In this document: positions 50,757-59,971 of the stretch, piece after piece | Layout: each line of letters begins with the position of its first letter | Numbering within the stretch: the first letter of the stretch is position 1 | Assembly (NCBI GenBank): GCA_963513935.1 | Contig: OY740774.1 | Span: 98,525,668 to 98,589,667, forward strand | Direction: 5' to 3' | DNA length: 64,000 nucleotides | From: Aphrophora alni | Taxonomy: Eukaryota; Arthropoda; Insecta; Hemiptera; Aphrophoridae | Made by a program: the position numbers and the translations under genes | The notes under the pieces: model-generated | Databases searched by the model: none | Seen by the model: only the letters and a program-made list of their open reading frames with translations | Told to the model about the DNA's origin: nothing

Positions 50757-51110
50757 CAAAACATTTTTGAATTCCGATGAATTTAATTTTTGTGAGATCT
50801 TGTGTTCCAGTTGTATTTTATCTGAGGTCAGCTATTTGAGTAGCCAATAACTCGATGTTAATCGAAGCCAATAAAAAACAAATACGATACAAACAAGTTT
50901 TTTTCCAAACAAAAACATTTTTGAATTCCGATAAATTTATCTCAAAATCTATTTTTTAAATTTTAGTCTTTAAGTTTATTTAAAAAAAAAACTTCTTGTT
51001 TGGATCGTATTTGTTTTTTATTGGCTTCGATTAACATCAATTTATTGGCTACTCAAATAGCTGACCTCAGATAAAATAAAACTCGAACACAAGATCTCAC
51101 AAAAATGATA
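50757..51110. mobile_element. Large imperfect fold-back with PLE-like end sequence
   Basis: Left arm (about 50,792-50,900) and right arm (about 50,994-51,105) are inverted copies: TTGTGAGATCTTGTGTTC, TATCTGAGGTCAGCTATTTG, TAATCGAAGCCAATAAAAAA and CAAATACGATACAAACAAG against their complements. The end sequence TTTGTGAGATCTTGTGTTCG is shared with the elements at 51.2 and 54.7 kb. A direct repeat, CATTTTTGAATTCCGAT(G/A)A, occurs at about 50,762 and again at about 50,916, bracketing the left arm. Confidence 0.75.
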
Positions 51111-51240
51111 TAGTTATCTCACAGTTATAGTGTAGTAATATTTCATATATCACTGAGGATGGCGACTTTGTCGTTGAAACGCATTGGATTAAGTAAACGT
51201 TTGTGAGATCTTGTGTTCGAGTTTTATTCTATCTAATATT
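51111..51240 (+). mobile_element. PLE-like terminal repeat with hammerhead-like core
   Basis: Plus strand: ATATCACTGAGGATGGCGAC, TTTGTCGTT, GAAACGCATTGG, then TTAAGTAAACG, TTGTGAGATCTTGTGTTCG and AGTTTTATTCTATCT. CUGAGGA fits CUGANGA; stem II is GGCGAC-UUU-GUCGUU. The stem III palindrome has changed (ACGCAU) and stem I is weak, so this copy is degenerate. The inverted relative is at 54,653-54,770. Confidence 0.6.
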
Positions 51241-51435
51241 ATCTCACAAATCAAACTAAATATTTATTAATGATGACCTCAGAATTATTTTTTTGGAGTT
51301 ATGGTTGTAGACTACAAGATTCCCTCAAAAACTAGAAGAAATTCGGTTTTGGGACCTATTTTATTACATTTTTTTTCAGGTTACAAGAGGTATAGGACCA
51401 CAAAATTAGCATCGTAATTTATATCCTGTGAAATT

Positions 51436-51720
51436 CAATATAGTCGCATCAATTGCAGGTGGATCAGAAATCCAGGGGAAATATATCGCTAGCCGTAACT
51501 ACCAAACGATATGGTCGCATCAATTGACTGGTGGATCAGAAATCCAGGGGAAATAATTCGTTAGCCGTAACTACCAAACGATATGGTCGCATATTGTAGG
51601 TGGTTCAGAAATCCAGGGGAAATATTTCGCTAGCCGTAACTACCATAAGATACGGTCGCATATTGCAGGTGGATCAGAAATCCGGGGGAAATATTTCGCA
51701 AGCCGTAACTACCAAACGTT
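51436..51720 (+). repeat. About 70-bp tandem repeat, 4 units
   Basis: Units start with TCGCAT at about 51,444, 51,515, 51,587 and 51,656 (spacings 71, 72, 69). Each has GGTGG(A/T)TCAGAAATCC, GGGGAAATA and AGCCGTAACTACCA. Units are about 90 percent alike. Not coding. Confidence 0.93.
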
Positions 51721-52355
51721 GGGTTTTTGAACCTATGTTTAAACTTTTTATCTTAAGAATCATTTTCCAATAGATTGTCGTGCAGTTCCGAAACACGGTG
51801 TATAAAACAAACTGAGCATCAACTAATAATAATGTGACAAGGTTAGGAATAGCTTAAAATTGTACTTAATTATCTAAGTCCTTACAGAAATATATAAGAT
51901 AATAAATAGTTTTATTTTAATTAAAAAAATTAATAAACTTGTAAAATTTAATTATTTAAAGATACAAATATCTTCGTTTTCAATAATGAATTATTTTTAC
52001 TACGATAGAAAACGTGACGTCTAACTTGAAAATATCTAGACTACATAAACGACACCCGAGGTAGAATGTTAAGTTCGGAACAGAAGCATTTATTGGGAAA
52101 ATAGAGGTCACTTGGTAGCATTTTGGTAAAGTACCCTCTACAGCAAGCACGTACACATTTTATTGACGGGTCCAGTTTCCCTTTATTAACAAATTCTTTA
52201 AATTAATTCGACGTTACGCATTCCAAACGTCTCTCGTATAATTAAAGTCTCAATTGGGTCTTATATATTATTTAGGCAGATATGGTTAATGAGAATATTA
52301 ATAATTTAACTCAAAATACGGTTTTCACTAGTAACACTTACTGGGGTCAATTTAA
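51721..52355. other. AT-rich DNA, nothing recognised
   Basis: No gene, RNA gene or repeat recognised. Confidence 0.5.
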
Positions 52356-52411
52356 TTGTTCAGTATAATAAACACACAGAACACAATTCTCACAAAAAAA
52401 AATACGCCTAA

Positions 52412-52456
52412 GTATCAGACGCGTTTCAACGACAAGGTCGTCCTCTTCAGTGATAC
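52412..52456 (-). ncRNA. Hammerhead-like motif (left arm, minus strand)
   Basis: Mirror copy of the right-arm motif: on the minus strand GUAUCA, CUGAAGA, extra G, stem II GACGAC-CUU-GUCGUU, GAAA, palindrome ACGCGU, C at the cleavage position, UGAUAC. All elements of the right arm are conserved. Confidence 0.55.
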
Positions 52457-52520
52457 ACCAGCTACACCAACCAGACCAAAACAAATTGTGTTGAGTTGTG
52501 GTTTGGTTGGTGTAGCTGGT

Positions 52521-52565
52521 GTATCACTGAAGAGGACGACCTTGTCGTTGAAACGCGTCTGATAC
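52521..52565 (+). ncRNA. Hammerhead-like motif (right arm, plus strand)
   Basis: GUAUCA (52,521-26) pairs perfectly over six bases with UGAUAC (52,560-65) as stem I. Core: CUGAAGA (52,527-33), one extra G, stem II GACGAC-CUU-GUCGUU (six pairs, one G-U), GAAA (52,550-53). The stem III position holds the palindrome ACGCGU (52,553-58), then C (52,559), giving GUC as the NUH triplet. In a monomer this palindrome has no loop; in dimers two copies can pair. Type I hammerheads with a minimal stem III are known from Penelope-like elements and retrozymes. Activity here is inference. Confidence 0.55.
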
Positions 52566-52947
52566 TTAAGCGTATTTTTTTTTGTGAGAATTGTGTTCTG
52601 CGTGTTTATTATACTGTATAGTTTTTCTCATAAGTCTAGCTCAACATTTAATATATAATTTAATTGTTGTTTAATGCACTATTATTGCAGAGAGGTGGTG
52701 CGTTCAGTCTATGGTAAACGTTTGCGAACAAGCGAGTAAATATTTCGTCACGTTTTATCATAATAGTTGTAGAGTTCAACTTATGGCAGGCTTAAATTTT
52801 ATTTTAAAACAGACATAATGTAACTAAATCGTTCACAGTGACTAACGGCGATTACAGACAAGCAAGCATATAAATAAAAGTTTTATAATTTAGTTAGATT
52901 TATGAATTTTAAAGACGGACAATTAAAACATATGTCTAAATAGATGG

Positions 52948-52949
<2 letters not shown>

Positions 52950-52998
<49 letters not shown>
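52950..52998. repeat. (TA)n microsatellite
   Basis: TA repeats ending in TATTATATATATAATAATAA. Confidence 0.97.
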
Positions 52999-53007
<9 letters not shown>

Positions 53008-53280
53008 ATAATAAAGGTAGCAAGTGAGTAAAAATATATTATGAGATTTATTTTTCTATTCTTTATAAATTACATATAAATAATAATAAATAAAAGAAAT
53101 CAAGGGATAGAGTTGAATAAAAATAAAGGTTATTAACAAACATTTTAATAGATAGACATATACTTTTATTTTAACACATTTTATCTTCTGTCCGGTACTA
53201 ATTTGTAATAGATTTTAAGCTAAACTTCCCGACGAGACCTATTAAGTCTGCTATTTTTAAAAAATTAACACGAAGATAGA

Positions 53281-53355
53281 TTAGGTTAGGTTAGGTTAGG
53301 TTAGGTTAGGTTAGGTTAGGTTAGGTTAGGTTAGGTTAGGTTAGGTTAGGTTAGG
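53281..53355 (+). repeat. Interstitial (TTAGG)15 telomere-type array
   Basis: Fifteen perfect TTAGG units on the plus strand, followed by T then CTACCC. TTAGG is the telomere unit of most insects and many other arthropods. Ordinary AT-rich DNA on both sides shows that this is internal, not a chromosome end. There is no SART/TRAS-like retrotransposon next to it. Confidence 0.98.
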
Positions 53356-54120
53356 TCTACCCAATGTGAAAAATTTTGAAATGTGTTTTAAATCTTGGAT
53401 TAGAATATTTTAAAATCTTCATTAATCTGATTCAATCATTGAATTTTTATATAATCATATTGTTCTTAGTTTCTCTTTAATTGATTTTGTAGCATAATAT
53501 TCCATACATTAAATATAAAATATAACTTACATTTGTTTTTATGTGATTTATGCTCTAAATAGTATACAATAGCTGATCCATCCAATGTAATTGATTTTAG
53601 GTTGTTGTTAGATAAGCTTGTAACAAGTTTTTGTACATTTTACACACACAATAATTGGAGGGGGGAGGTATAAGTATTAAATGTGTAGAAGAAAATATTA
53701 TAAAATAATAGAGAAAACCTTAGAGAACGAGAATGGTGAACATACAATAATGTGTGTAATATCAATCCATCGGTGCATTAAACACCAAACAAATGTTTCA
53801 CCATTACTGTCAGTGCTACTTCCCCTTCAAGATGGTGCTGTTATTTATAACTCCATTAAATACTATAAATGGACCAAGGAATGATTAGAATAACAGAAAT
53901 TCCTCTGACAATGCGAGTATCATCCGAGGATCAGGCGTAGTAAGATTTGAAAGTGTGTGTTTTATAATTGGGTTCATTTTTATCGTGTATTAGCAAATTT
54001 ATAATAAATTCAAACTGTTGGAAGGTATTCATTCGAAAGGACTTTTAAAAATAACCAAGTAATTAAAAAACTTAATTAAAAATTGTTATTGGTATCAGAA
54101 CAATACCACCTTCAGCCATA
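53356..54120. other. AT-rich DNA, nothing recognised
   Basis: A 67-codon frame at 53,681-53,884 is unrecognised. No repeat seen. Confidence 0.5.
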
Positions 54121-54123
54121 ACA

Positions 54124-54400
54124 ATAAAAGAAAAGAGAGAAAGAAAATTGTACACGTATGAAAAAAAAAATTAAAAAACTAAAATAATTTTTCCCCCCTT
54201 CATTTTTTTAAAGGCTATTTCGGTCACCATCGCCTTAAAAAAAGGAAGGGAGAAAAGAGAATAAAAGAAAATAAAAGAAAAGAGAGAAAGAAAATTGTAC
54301 ACGTATGAAAAAAAAATTTAAACTAAAATAATCTTTTCCCCCTTTCATTTTTTTTAAAGGCCATTTCGGTCACCATCGCCTTAAAAAAAAGGAAGAAAAG
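54124..54400 (+). repeat. Local duplication, 147-bp offset, containing SINE-like heads
   Basis: ATAAAAGAAAAGAGAGAAAG begins at 54,124 and again at about 54,271. Both copies continue through ATTGTACACGTATG, an A-run, CTAAAATAAT, CCCC(C)TTTCATT, TTTAAAGG, CATTTCGGTCACCATCGCC-type and AAAAAAAGGAAG. The last parts resemble the head of the SINE-like family. The second copy runs on into the SINE body. Confidence 0.85.
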
Positions 54401-54465
54401 TAAAATATCCCTCCTAGTTCTCAAATACTCCAATAGAGTCAAGGTTAGAAGAAAACTAGTTATTT
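54345..54465 (+). repeat. SINE-like copy 7 (partial)
   Basis: TTTTTTAAAGGCCATTTCGG, CACCATCGCCTTAAAAAAAA, GGAAGAAAAGTAAAATATCC, CTCAAATACTCCAATAGAGT, CAAGGTTAGAAGAAAAC; it stops before the GAGAGA section. Confidence 0.65.
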
Positions 54466-54652
54466 TTTAATTTGTTTAATTAACTGTCAAAACTTTAAAG
54501 ACACACTGTATCTTTGACGTTGCTTTCAGAAGTTTAGAGTGATACAGATCATTAATAAAATCGCAAGTCGGAAACAGCTGATACGATAAGACGCGAATTT
54601 TGTACGTGTATTCAATCTATAAATAAATATAGAGCCTGAATTGTGAAATCAT

Positions 54653-54770
54653 ATTAGATAGAATAAAACTCGAATACAATATCTCACAAAATTACGTTTA
54701 CTTAATCATACTCGTTTCAACGATAAAGTCGTCATCTTCAGTGTTATATGAGCTGCAATAACTAAACTAT
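54653..54770 (-). mobile_element. PLE-like terminal repeat, minus strand
   Basis: Plus-strand order AGATAGAATAAAACTCGAA, TACAATATCTCACAAAA, ACGTTTACTTAATC, CGTTTCAACGATAAAGTCGT, CATCTTCAGTG is the reverse of 51,140-51,235. On the minus strand the core is CUGAAGA, U, GACGAC-UUU-AUCGUU, GAAACGAGUA. It lies immediately upstream of the PLE coding remnant and in opposite orientation, the kind of inverted terminal repeat arrangement that PLE copies often show. Confidence 0.6.
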
Positions 54771-54796
54771 AACTGTTATCAAATGTATGGCCTGAA

Positions 54797-54962
54797 TCTA
54801 GTTTGACAACAAAACCCATTGATAATGTCAAAGTTTTACACATAGAACAGAAAAGTAGGAAATTAAATAGTTTGGAAATTTTAGAAATTAACAGATCTGT
54901 TTTGAAATGCCATGCTTCTAACCTGAATGAACGAGTAAATAACCCATCCCCTTTGTTAAAAC
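54797..54962 (+). pseudogene. C-terminal remnant of a Penelope-like element protein
   Basis: The plus strand from 54,818 reads IDNVKVLHIEQKSRKLNSLE, ILEINRSVLK, SNLNERVNN and PSPLL. Known PLE proteins join a reverse transcriptase to a C-terminal GIY-YIG endonuclease; near their C-terminus they carry an (N)-x-V-x-(V/I)-LH block, a K-x-x-x-LN-x-LE-x-(F/L)EI block and an LN(E/D) block, and this frame matches that order. The reverse transcriptase and the catalytic GIY-YIG part are absent, so this is a 5'-truncated dead fragment of about 55 codons. The motif match is from memory and was not searched. Confidence 0.6.
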
Positions 54963-55099
54963 CTATTGTTTGAAAACCTTCTGTTATCCATGTCCCTTTC
55001 AGGTAATACTAGGTCATTTGCCCTACCTCTGCTTTCATCCCCACCTTCATTCCTAGATGTTAGTGTTAAGTTGACCTGTATTTTAGTTTTTAGTCCTTA

Positions 55100-55139
55100 G
55101 TTGTCTGACGATGCCTAACGGCGAAACAGCTGTAGCAAT
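55100..55139 (+). ncRNA. Hammerhead-like motif downstream of the PLE remnant
   Basis: Stem I GUUGU (55,100-04) pairs with GCAAU (55,135-39) with two wobbles. Core CUGACGA (55,105-11, exact CUGANGA), extra U (55,112), stem II GCC-UAAC-GGC (55,113-122), GAAA (55,123-26), palindrome ACAGCUGU (55,126-33), A at the cleavage position (55,134), so the triplet is GUA. Downstream, AATAAATTG and TTTTTTTGTGAAAT resemble the end of the other PLE-like terminal repeats. The stems share no sequence with the 52.5-kb or 19.9-kb members. Confidence 0.55.
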
Positions 55140-55179
55140 AAATTGTTTTTTTTGTGAAATTATAAGTGCTTATCATTTT

Positions 55180-55882
55180 TGTTTTGCCTTATTATGGAAT
55201 TTCACCGAGTACCGACTGTAGTCACACTCAATAAATCTAATAGTGGTAATTTAAAACAGTGATTGCTTAGTTACGAGACATGGGCCTGTACGTAAGTATT
55301 AAACATAATGGAGTGAACGAGGCAAAAGGAAAGGAAATTTCAACTGTTTTCTAAAACTTCCTTCCAAAATATTAAACTTTTATAACTTCCGATTTTTTGT
55401 TGATTTATTTATTTGAATTAAAATAATTTTGAGTTTTATAGGGCTACAGGACTGAGATTTCGTCTAAAACGTTCTACAATTTTCATTTAATTTGCAAGTC
55501 GGATTGTTTATTGGTGGTAATAATGGTTGGTTACAGAAAAAGTAATAACCATTTCAGAGTTTTTGTTTGTTGATGAGAACAGCATATAATATTGACTACT
55601 AATGTGATCTGAATAATTGGTAAATCACAATGCCAGAAGAAAGCAGTTTATAAACAATTCAAATTTTATTATTTCTCTTTGAGTGTCGTGTTCGTTGAAA
55701 TGTACTATAATTCTAGTATTATTTATTATTTCTTCTGGGTTCACTAACATTTCTGTGTTGCTTCCGTTGCTAGCCACCGGGTTTTACAAGACGAATTCAA
55801 AGTATTAAAATATCCACAGATTATCGAGTTTTCAGTATCTGTGGTGATGTTTTAAAAAATACTGTTTTTCAAAGTAAAAAAT

Positions 55883-55940
<58 letters not shown>

Positions 55941-56876
55941 GTTTTGTCTATTAACCTTCATAATTCAAGAGAAATTTATTACAAGTACATTTTGCTATAG
56001 TATTTGGAAGCTACGAGTAAACTTTGAACAAAATTGATAAGGACTGATTTAATGAATAAATATCGTATTTTATTTCTGAACAAACGGGTTCCAATATTAA
56101 GTCGAACATCAAAGACTTACATCATATGTCACAAATAGTTTAAAACATTAAATTTGCTGATACAGACATATTACCCGAATCATATAGTTTTCCTTACATA
56201 GTTGTAGAAAGGAGGCAGATAATTTTGAAAAAAAAAATACTCTACTACTGAAAATAAATTTTTGGTGGCGGCATGGCAATACGCCATTAAAAAGACTCAA
56301 ATACAAGATGCCAGTAACAAAATTGCAAAAATTATAAAACTTAGTAAGAATGTATAAACTTCATTTGGTCTTAAGTAGATGACACGGAAACTGTTTAAAA
56401 AAAAAAATAATAAATTAAAATAGGAAAGAGGACACTGTTCATGCCCTGATCTGAAAATGTATATTTAAATGAAAATTTGAAAATAAAATTGTTAAACAAA
56501 TCAATGGAGACTTATTTAAGGGGTTTTATAGTATACAATTGTATAATAATACAAAATTATTAAGTTGTTCATCAAGTTTTTACACATGTATTAGTTCTCT
56601 TGTATTACTGTTTTATTCCAATACAGAATGTAAAATAAGAGATGATGGACCTCAATATAAATGGACTGCTATATCAACGTAAAACCTTTACCATACTTAT
56701 TATAACACTTTTTTCTGGTTTTTAAGAATGGTTGAAATTTTCACCCTTTTTTGAAATATTTTTGGACGAAAACATTTGGATGCTACAAGATGTGTGACGT
56801 AAAATAAAATAAATACAAACAGATTTCTCAACCCTTTCATCCTTCCCCTTAAAAAGTGACTCGTAGGAGAACAGAA

Positions 56877-56945
<69 letters not shown>

Positions 56946-58339
56946 GGAAATATTTTAAACTATCTTACCATAGTTAGTTAATCTTTATAATTAAATTTAA
57001 AAAAATCTAATTTTATTGTACCAAATCGTGCATTTAATCGTTAATTTGTCGAGTAAAATAAATTACAATGTAAACCTAGGAACCATCAAAAAATGAATAA
57101 CTATTCTGGGAACATGTGACCATACTTAAACAAATGTCCAAGTCCTAGCTAGACCTACAAGATGAATGACAACATTATACGACTAATGCTACAAGATTTA
57201 TACGCAAATTAGCTGATCCAGCTGCTCTCCCTTCATTTATGACATAACTATATCTAGTCATTTTAGTTTATCGTATATACCCGGGAAAAGTTACGTGATG
57301 GGTAAAAATTCCATTTTGAGTTGAAAATTGAAATATCCGTTTTGAAATACTGTGTTCAAAAATGGTTTTTACAGTATTGTATTTCTATAGCTCACTGCAA
57401 TTCCAAAAGAGTGTGAGATTTTAATCATAATTTGATATATATATATATATTCATATGTCGAGACTTTTTTAAAAAAACCTATTAATTCAATAATCCTAAA
57501 TAATATCTTCTAAAATATAAAGGTGCATAAAAAACTCGTTCATCGTTCTCTCAAAAAATCGTTAAAAACCGAGAAATGTGTCTCAGTTACCAGGTTTCTT
57601 TATCTCAAAATTACTAACGATCCGTAATTGTGTTTGGACATATTGGTTTGGATTTTTTTTTCAGAATTCACCAGACATTGCTCGGAATTATAGAAAATAG
57701 AATTTCTGGTGAAATAGTGACTAATGCGTTTTGTTTGGACTCTAAAGCCTACATTTTAAGAGCATTTCATTAAAGTCAAGTGGAATAAAATTTTTTAAAT
57801 AAATAATTTTAAGTTTTGGTTGTTGCACCTCCTACATCTTATTTTGATCTTAATTTCGTTTTGTTTATGAGCACTTATAAAAGATATACTTATAAATCGT
57901 TATTTCGCTTAATTTTCTTATAAACGGAAAATACTGAGGAATTATTCTTCGTTTCAAGAATTTAGAGGATAGAAACATTTTTCGAGAAACTAATAAAAAC
58001 AACAAACAGTTTGTAAACAAAGTTTACTGGAGTTTAACTCCTTTAAGAAAAGGTTTCAATAAAAGGTAAATATTTTATCTCTTGTAAACGTTTCATGAAT
58101 ATAACGGTTTTCAAGATGTTCGAACTCAAATATTTAAAACGGAAAATATAAAAAGTAGAATCTTTGTTTTTTGGTACACTTGTAAATCGCTACATAAAAA
58201 ACGCCGAACCAAATCTGAAATCAATAAATACTATCTATTCACAAAGTTCTTATGTAAACAAAATGACAGATAGACGGGAAAACTAAGCAATTTGCACCTA
58301 TGATTACATGCACTTTGTTCTTTATTTTTACCACTAGAA
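55180..58339. other. AT-rich DNA with microsatellites, no gene
   Basis: Holds (TA)n tracts at 55,883-55,935, 56,880-56,942 and 57,437-57,450. No coding frame or transposon recognised. Confidence 0.5.
56880..56942. repeat. (TA)n microsatellite
   Basis: About 63 bp of pure TA. Confidence 0.97.
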
Positions 58340-59330
58340 TATTATGTGGGGATAAAAGGCCCAAATTTTTGCCTTAGCAAATCCTTAGAAAACTCGATCC
58401 ATATTTGCTGAGATATATGCAATAGAGCTCTGTGCTAGAGAGAATATCAAAAAAGGTCCAGAAAAAAAAGACCCAGAATATCTATATCATGTCAGACAAT
58501 TAGGCAGTTTTTTAATGTAACAGCAGATATTTCTTGTTGAAACTCCATACTCAAGGATTAAATAAAGCAATAAAGCTAAAGTTTCAAAATTATTTTAATA
58601 ATATAATGAGCTACAATTGTTTCGCGTTACGGCATCATCGGGCAACTTTAGCTTTATTGCTTTATTTAATCCTCGAATTAGGCAGTTAATAAGGCTCTAA
58701 ATTCAACATTTTTGAGTCAAGATTGGTCTGGGAACGTCTACAAGTAATTAATCAACTGGCAACAAAGTCTCCTTACTTTGGGTGCCAGGTCATAAAAGAC
58801 TATCAGGAAATAAAGAAGCGATTTGTTGGGTCCGAACCATTCATTGGGATGCTTAAATTATATCTTCATGATATAAAAACCTGGGAAGAAGATAAAAAGA
58901 TCAAGTATTGGACCACCCACCCTTGAATAACCTAAGCCAAAAAGTTTATAGTCTCTTCTAGGATAAAGGCGAAATAAATACTGGAACTCAATAAAAGGGA
59001 GCTTAGGCTGATTATTAACCTACTGCCCGGACACTGTTCTGTGAATTAACATCTAAAACACATGGGGAAGGCTGCAGTGGATACATGCTGCTTCTGCCTG
59101 ACACATAAAGAAACAGCCGAACACTGGTTGTGTGAATATAAATCTCTAACCTACAAAAGAATACTTTACCTCAGTATTATATTCCCCACCACTGCAGAGG
59201 TAATGATCATGTCGCCCAAAACCATTTAAAAATTCTTAGGAAACTTAAATCTTGGCTGGGTCTAAAATAAAATTAGTTGGTTAGTCACAAAAAGATCCAT
59301 TTGGAGCAGTGACAGGAAGTTGAGTAGCTT
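58340..59330 (+). mobile_element. LINE 3' fragment with RNase H, interrupted by an insertion
   Basis: Before the insertion the plus strand reads AEIYAIELCARENIKKGPEK; the frame shifts and gives LYIMSD. Skipping the insertion, QAVNKALNSTF follows, completing a degraded RNase H SD-x-QAA-x-KAL block. Then come LVWERLQVINQLATKSP, a shifted TLGARS/WVPGH-like part, LKLYLHDIKTWEEDKKIKYW, and ELRLIINLLPGHCSV, MGKAAVDTCCFCLTHKETAE and HWLCEYKSL. The last block is the CxxC...H...C terminal cluster of RNase H LINEs. Many stops and shifts: dead. It is a different lineage from the copy at 46.9 kb, judged by sequence. The 3' limit is approximate. Confidence 0.75.
58511..58675 (-). mobile_element. Hammerhead-like solo element inserted in the LINE, 12-bp TSD
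   Basis: AATTAGGCAGTT occurs at 58,499-58,510 and at 58,676-58,687, flanking 165 bp; removing the insert restores the LINE RNase H reading across the site. Inside is a near-perfect 33-bp inverted repeat (about 58,550-58,582 and 58,643-58,675) containing AGGATTAAATAAAGCAATAA. Between the arms on the minus strand is CCGAUGA (one change from CUGANGA), U, GC-CGUAAC-GC, GAAA, palindrome ACAAUUGU and A. Stem I is weak. The repeat length and the orientation suggest insertion by target-primed copying, as for PLEs and LINEs. Confidence 0.75.
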
Positions 59331-59970
59331 TGGACTTCTAAATCCCTAACTAAAAAATTATCCTGAAAGTTTCTTTGTGAATCACCATGTAGAAACTTGA
59401 TCCGCTTACGTTCAAGTAATTTGATGACGACCTAGTAATAATGCACAAGTTATTTTTCATTAGTCACACACAATAATTTCTTTGCCTTTTGATTTATTGC
59501 AAACACCATAAAAACCCTTTTAAAATTTGTGTTTACAGCTGATGTTTTGTTAATAATGTAATTATTTTCCGAGAAATGTTAGAGGAAACTAGAGCAGGAA
59601 CTAATTTATTAGTACAGACAGTATATCGACTCGCGATGACGTCACGACTATTCCAGAAGTTTATTCTAGAACCAATATGGAAATGAACTTGTGTTTACGT
59701 TACTTCCTCCACGTGTTACTCTTGTATGAGGATATTATTTTAACAAGCTAAGTTTTATTGCTCGTAGTTAAATAAAGTAGTTAGTGGGTGGCGTCATGAT
59801 GTTTTCTAACTTAGCGATGATTATTAAGGTAAATTTATTTAATTAAGAAATTAATTTTTAAAATAGTAGTCAAATCCTCGAGATAGTGTTTTCAAGGAAA
59901 TGTTATTTGTCAAAACAATGAGAATTAATACATGCTACGATAACAATGATTTTTTTCTTACTGTTTTACA
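59331..59970. other. AT-rich DNA, nothing recognised
   Basis: CGCGATGACGTCACGACTATT at about 59,632 includes a TGACGTCA palindrome (CRE-like), which may be chance. No gene recognised. Confidence 0.4.
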
Positions 59971-59971
59971 A

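Larger units (their letters stand above)
52361..52616. mobile_element. Near-perfect 117-bp fold-back, probable PLE-derived
   Basis: Arms 52,361-52,477 and 52,500-52,616 are inverted copies with only three mismatches, separated by 22 bp. Outer sequence: CAGTATAATAAACAC, then GAACACAATTCTCACAAA, comparable to the GAGATCTTGTGTTC ends of the relatives at 51.2 and 54.7 kb. Each arm contains a complete hammerhead-like motif (next two entries). The high arm identity suggests a young element or recent arm-to-arm correction. The 68-codon frame across it is not a gene. Confidence 0.85.

Noticed and set aside
53281..53355. A true chromosome end
   Set aside because: The array is only 75 bp and is flanked on both sides by kilobases of ordinary sequence.
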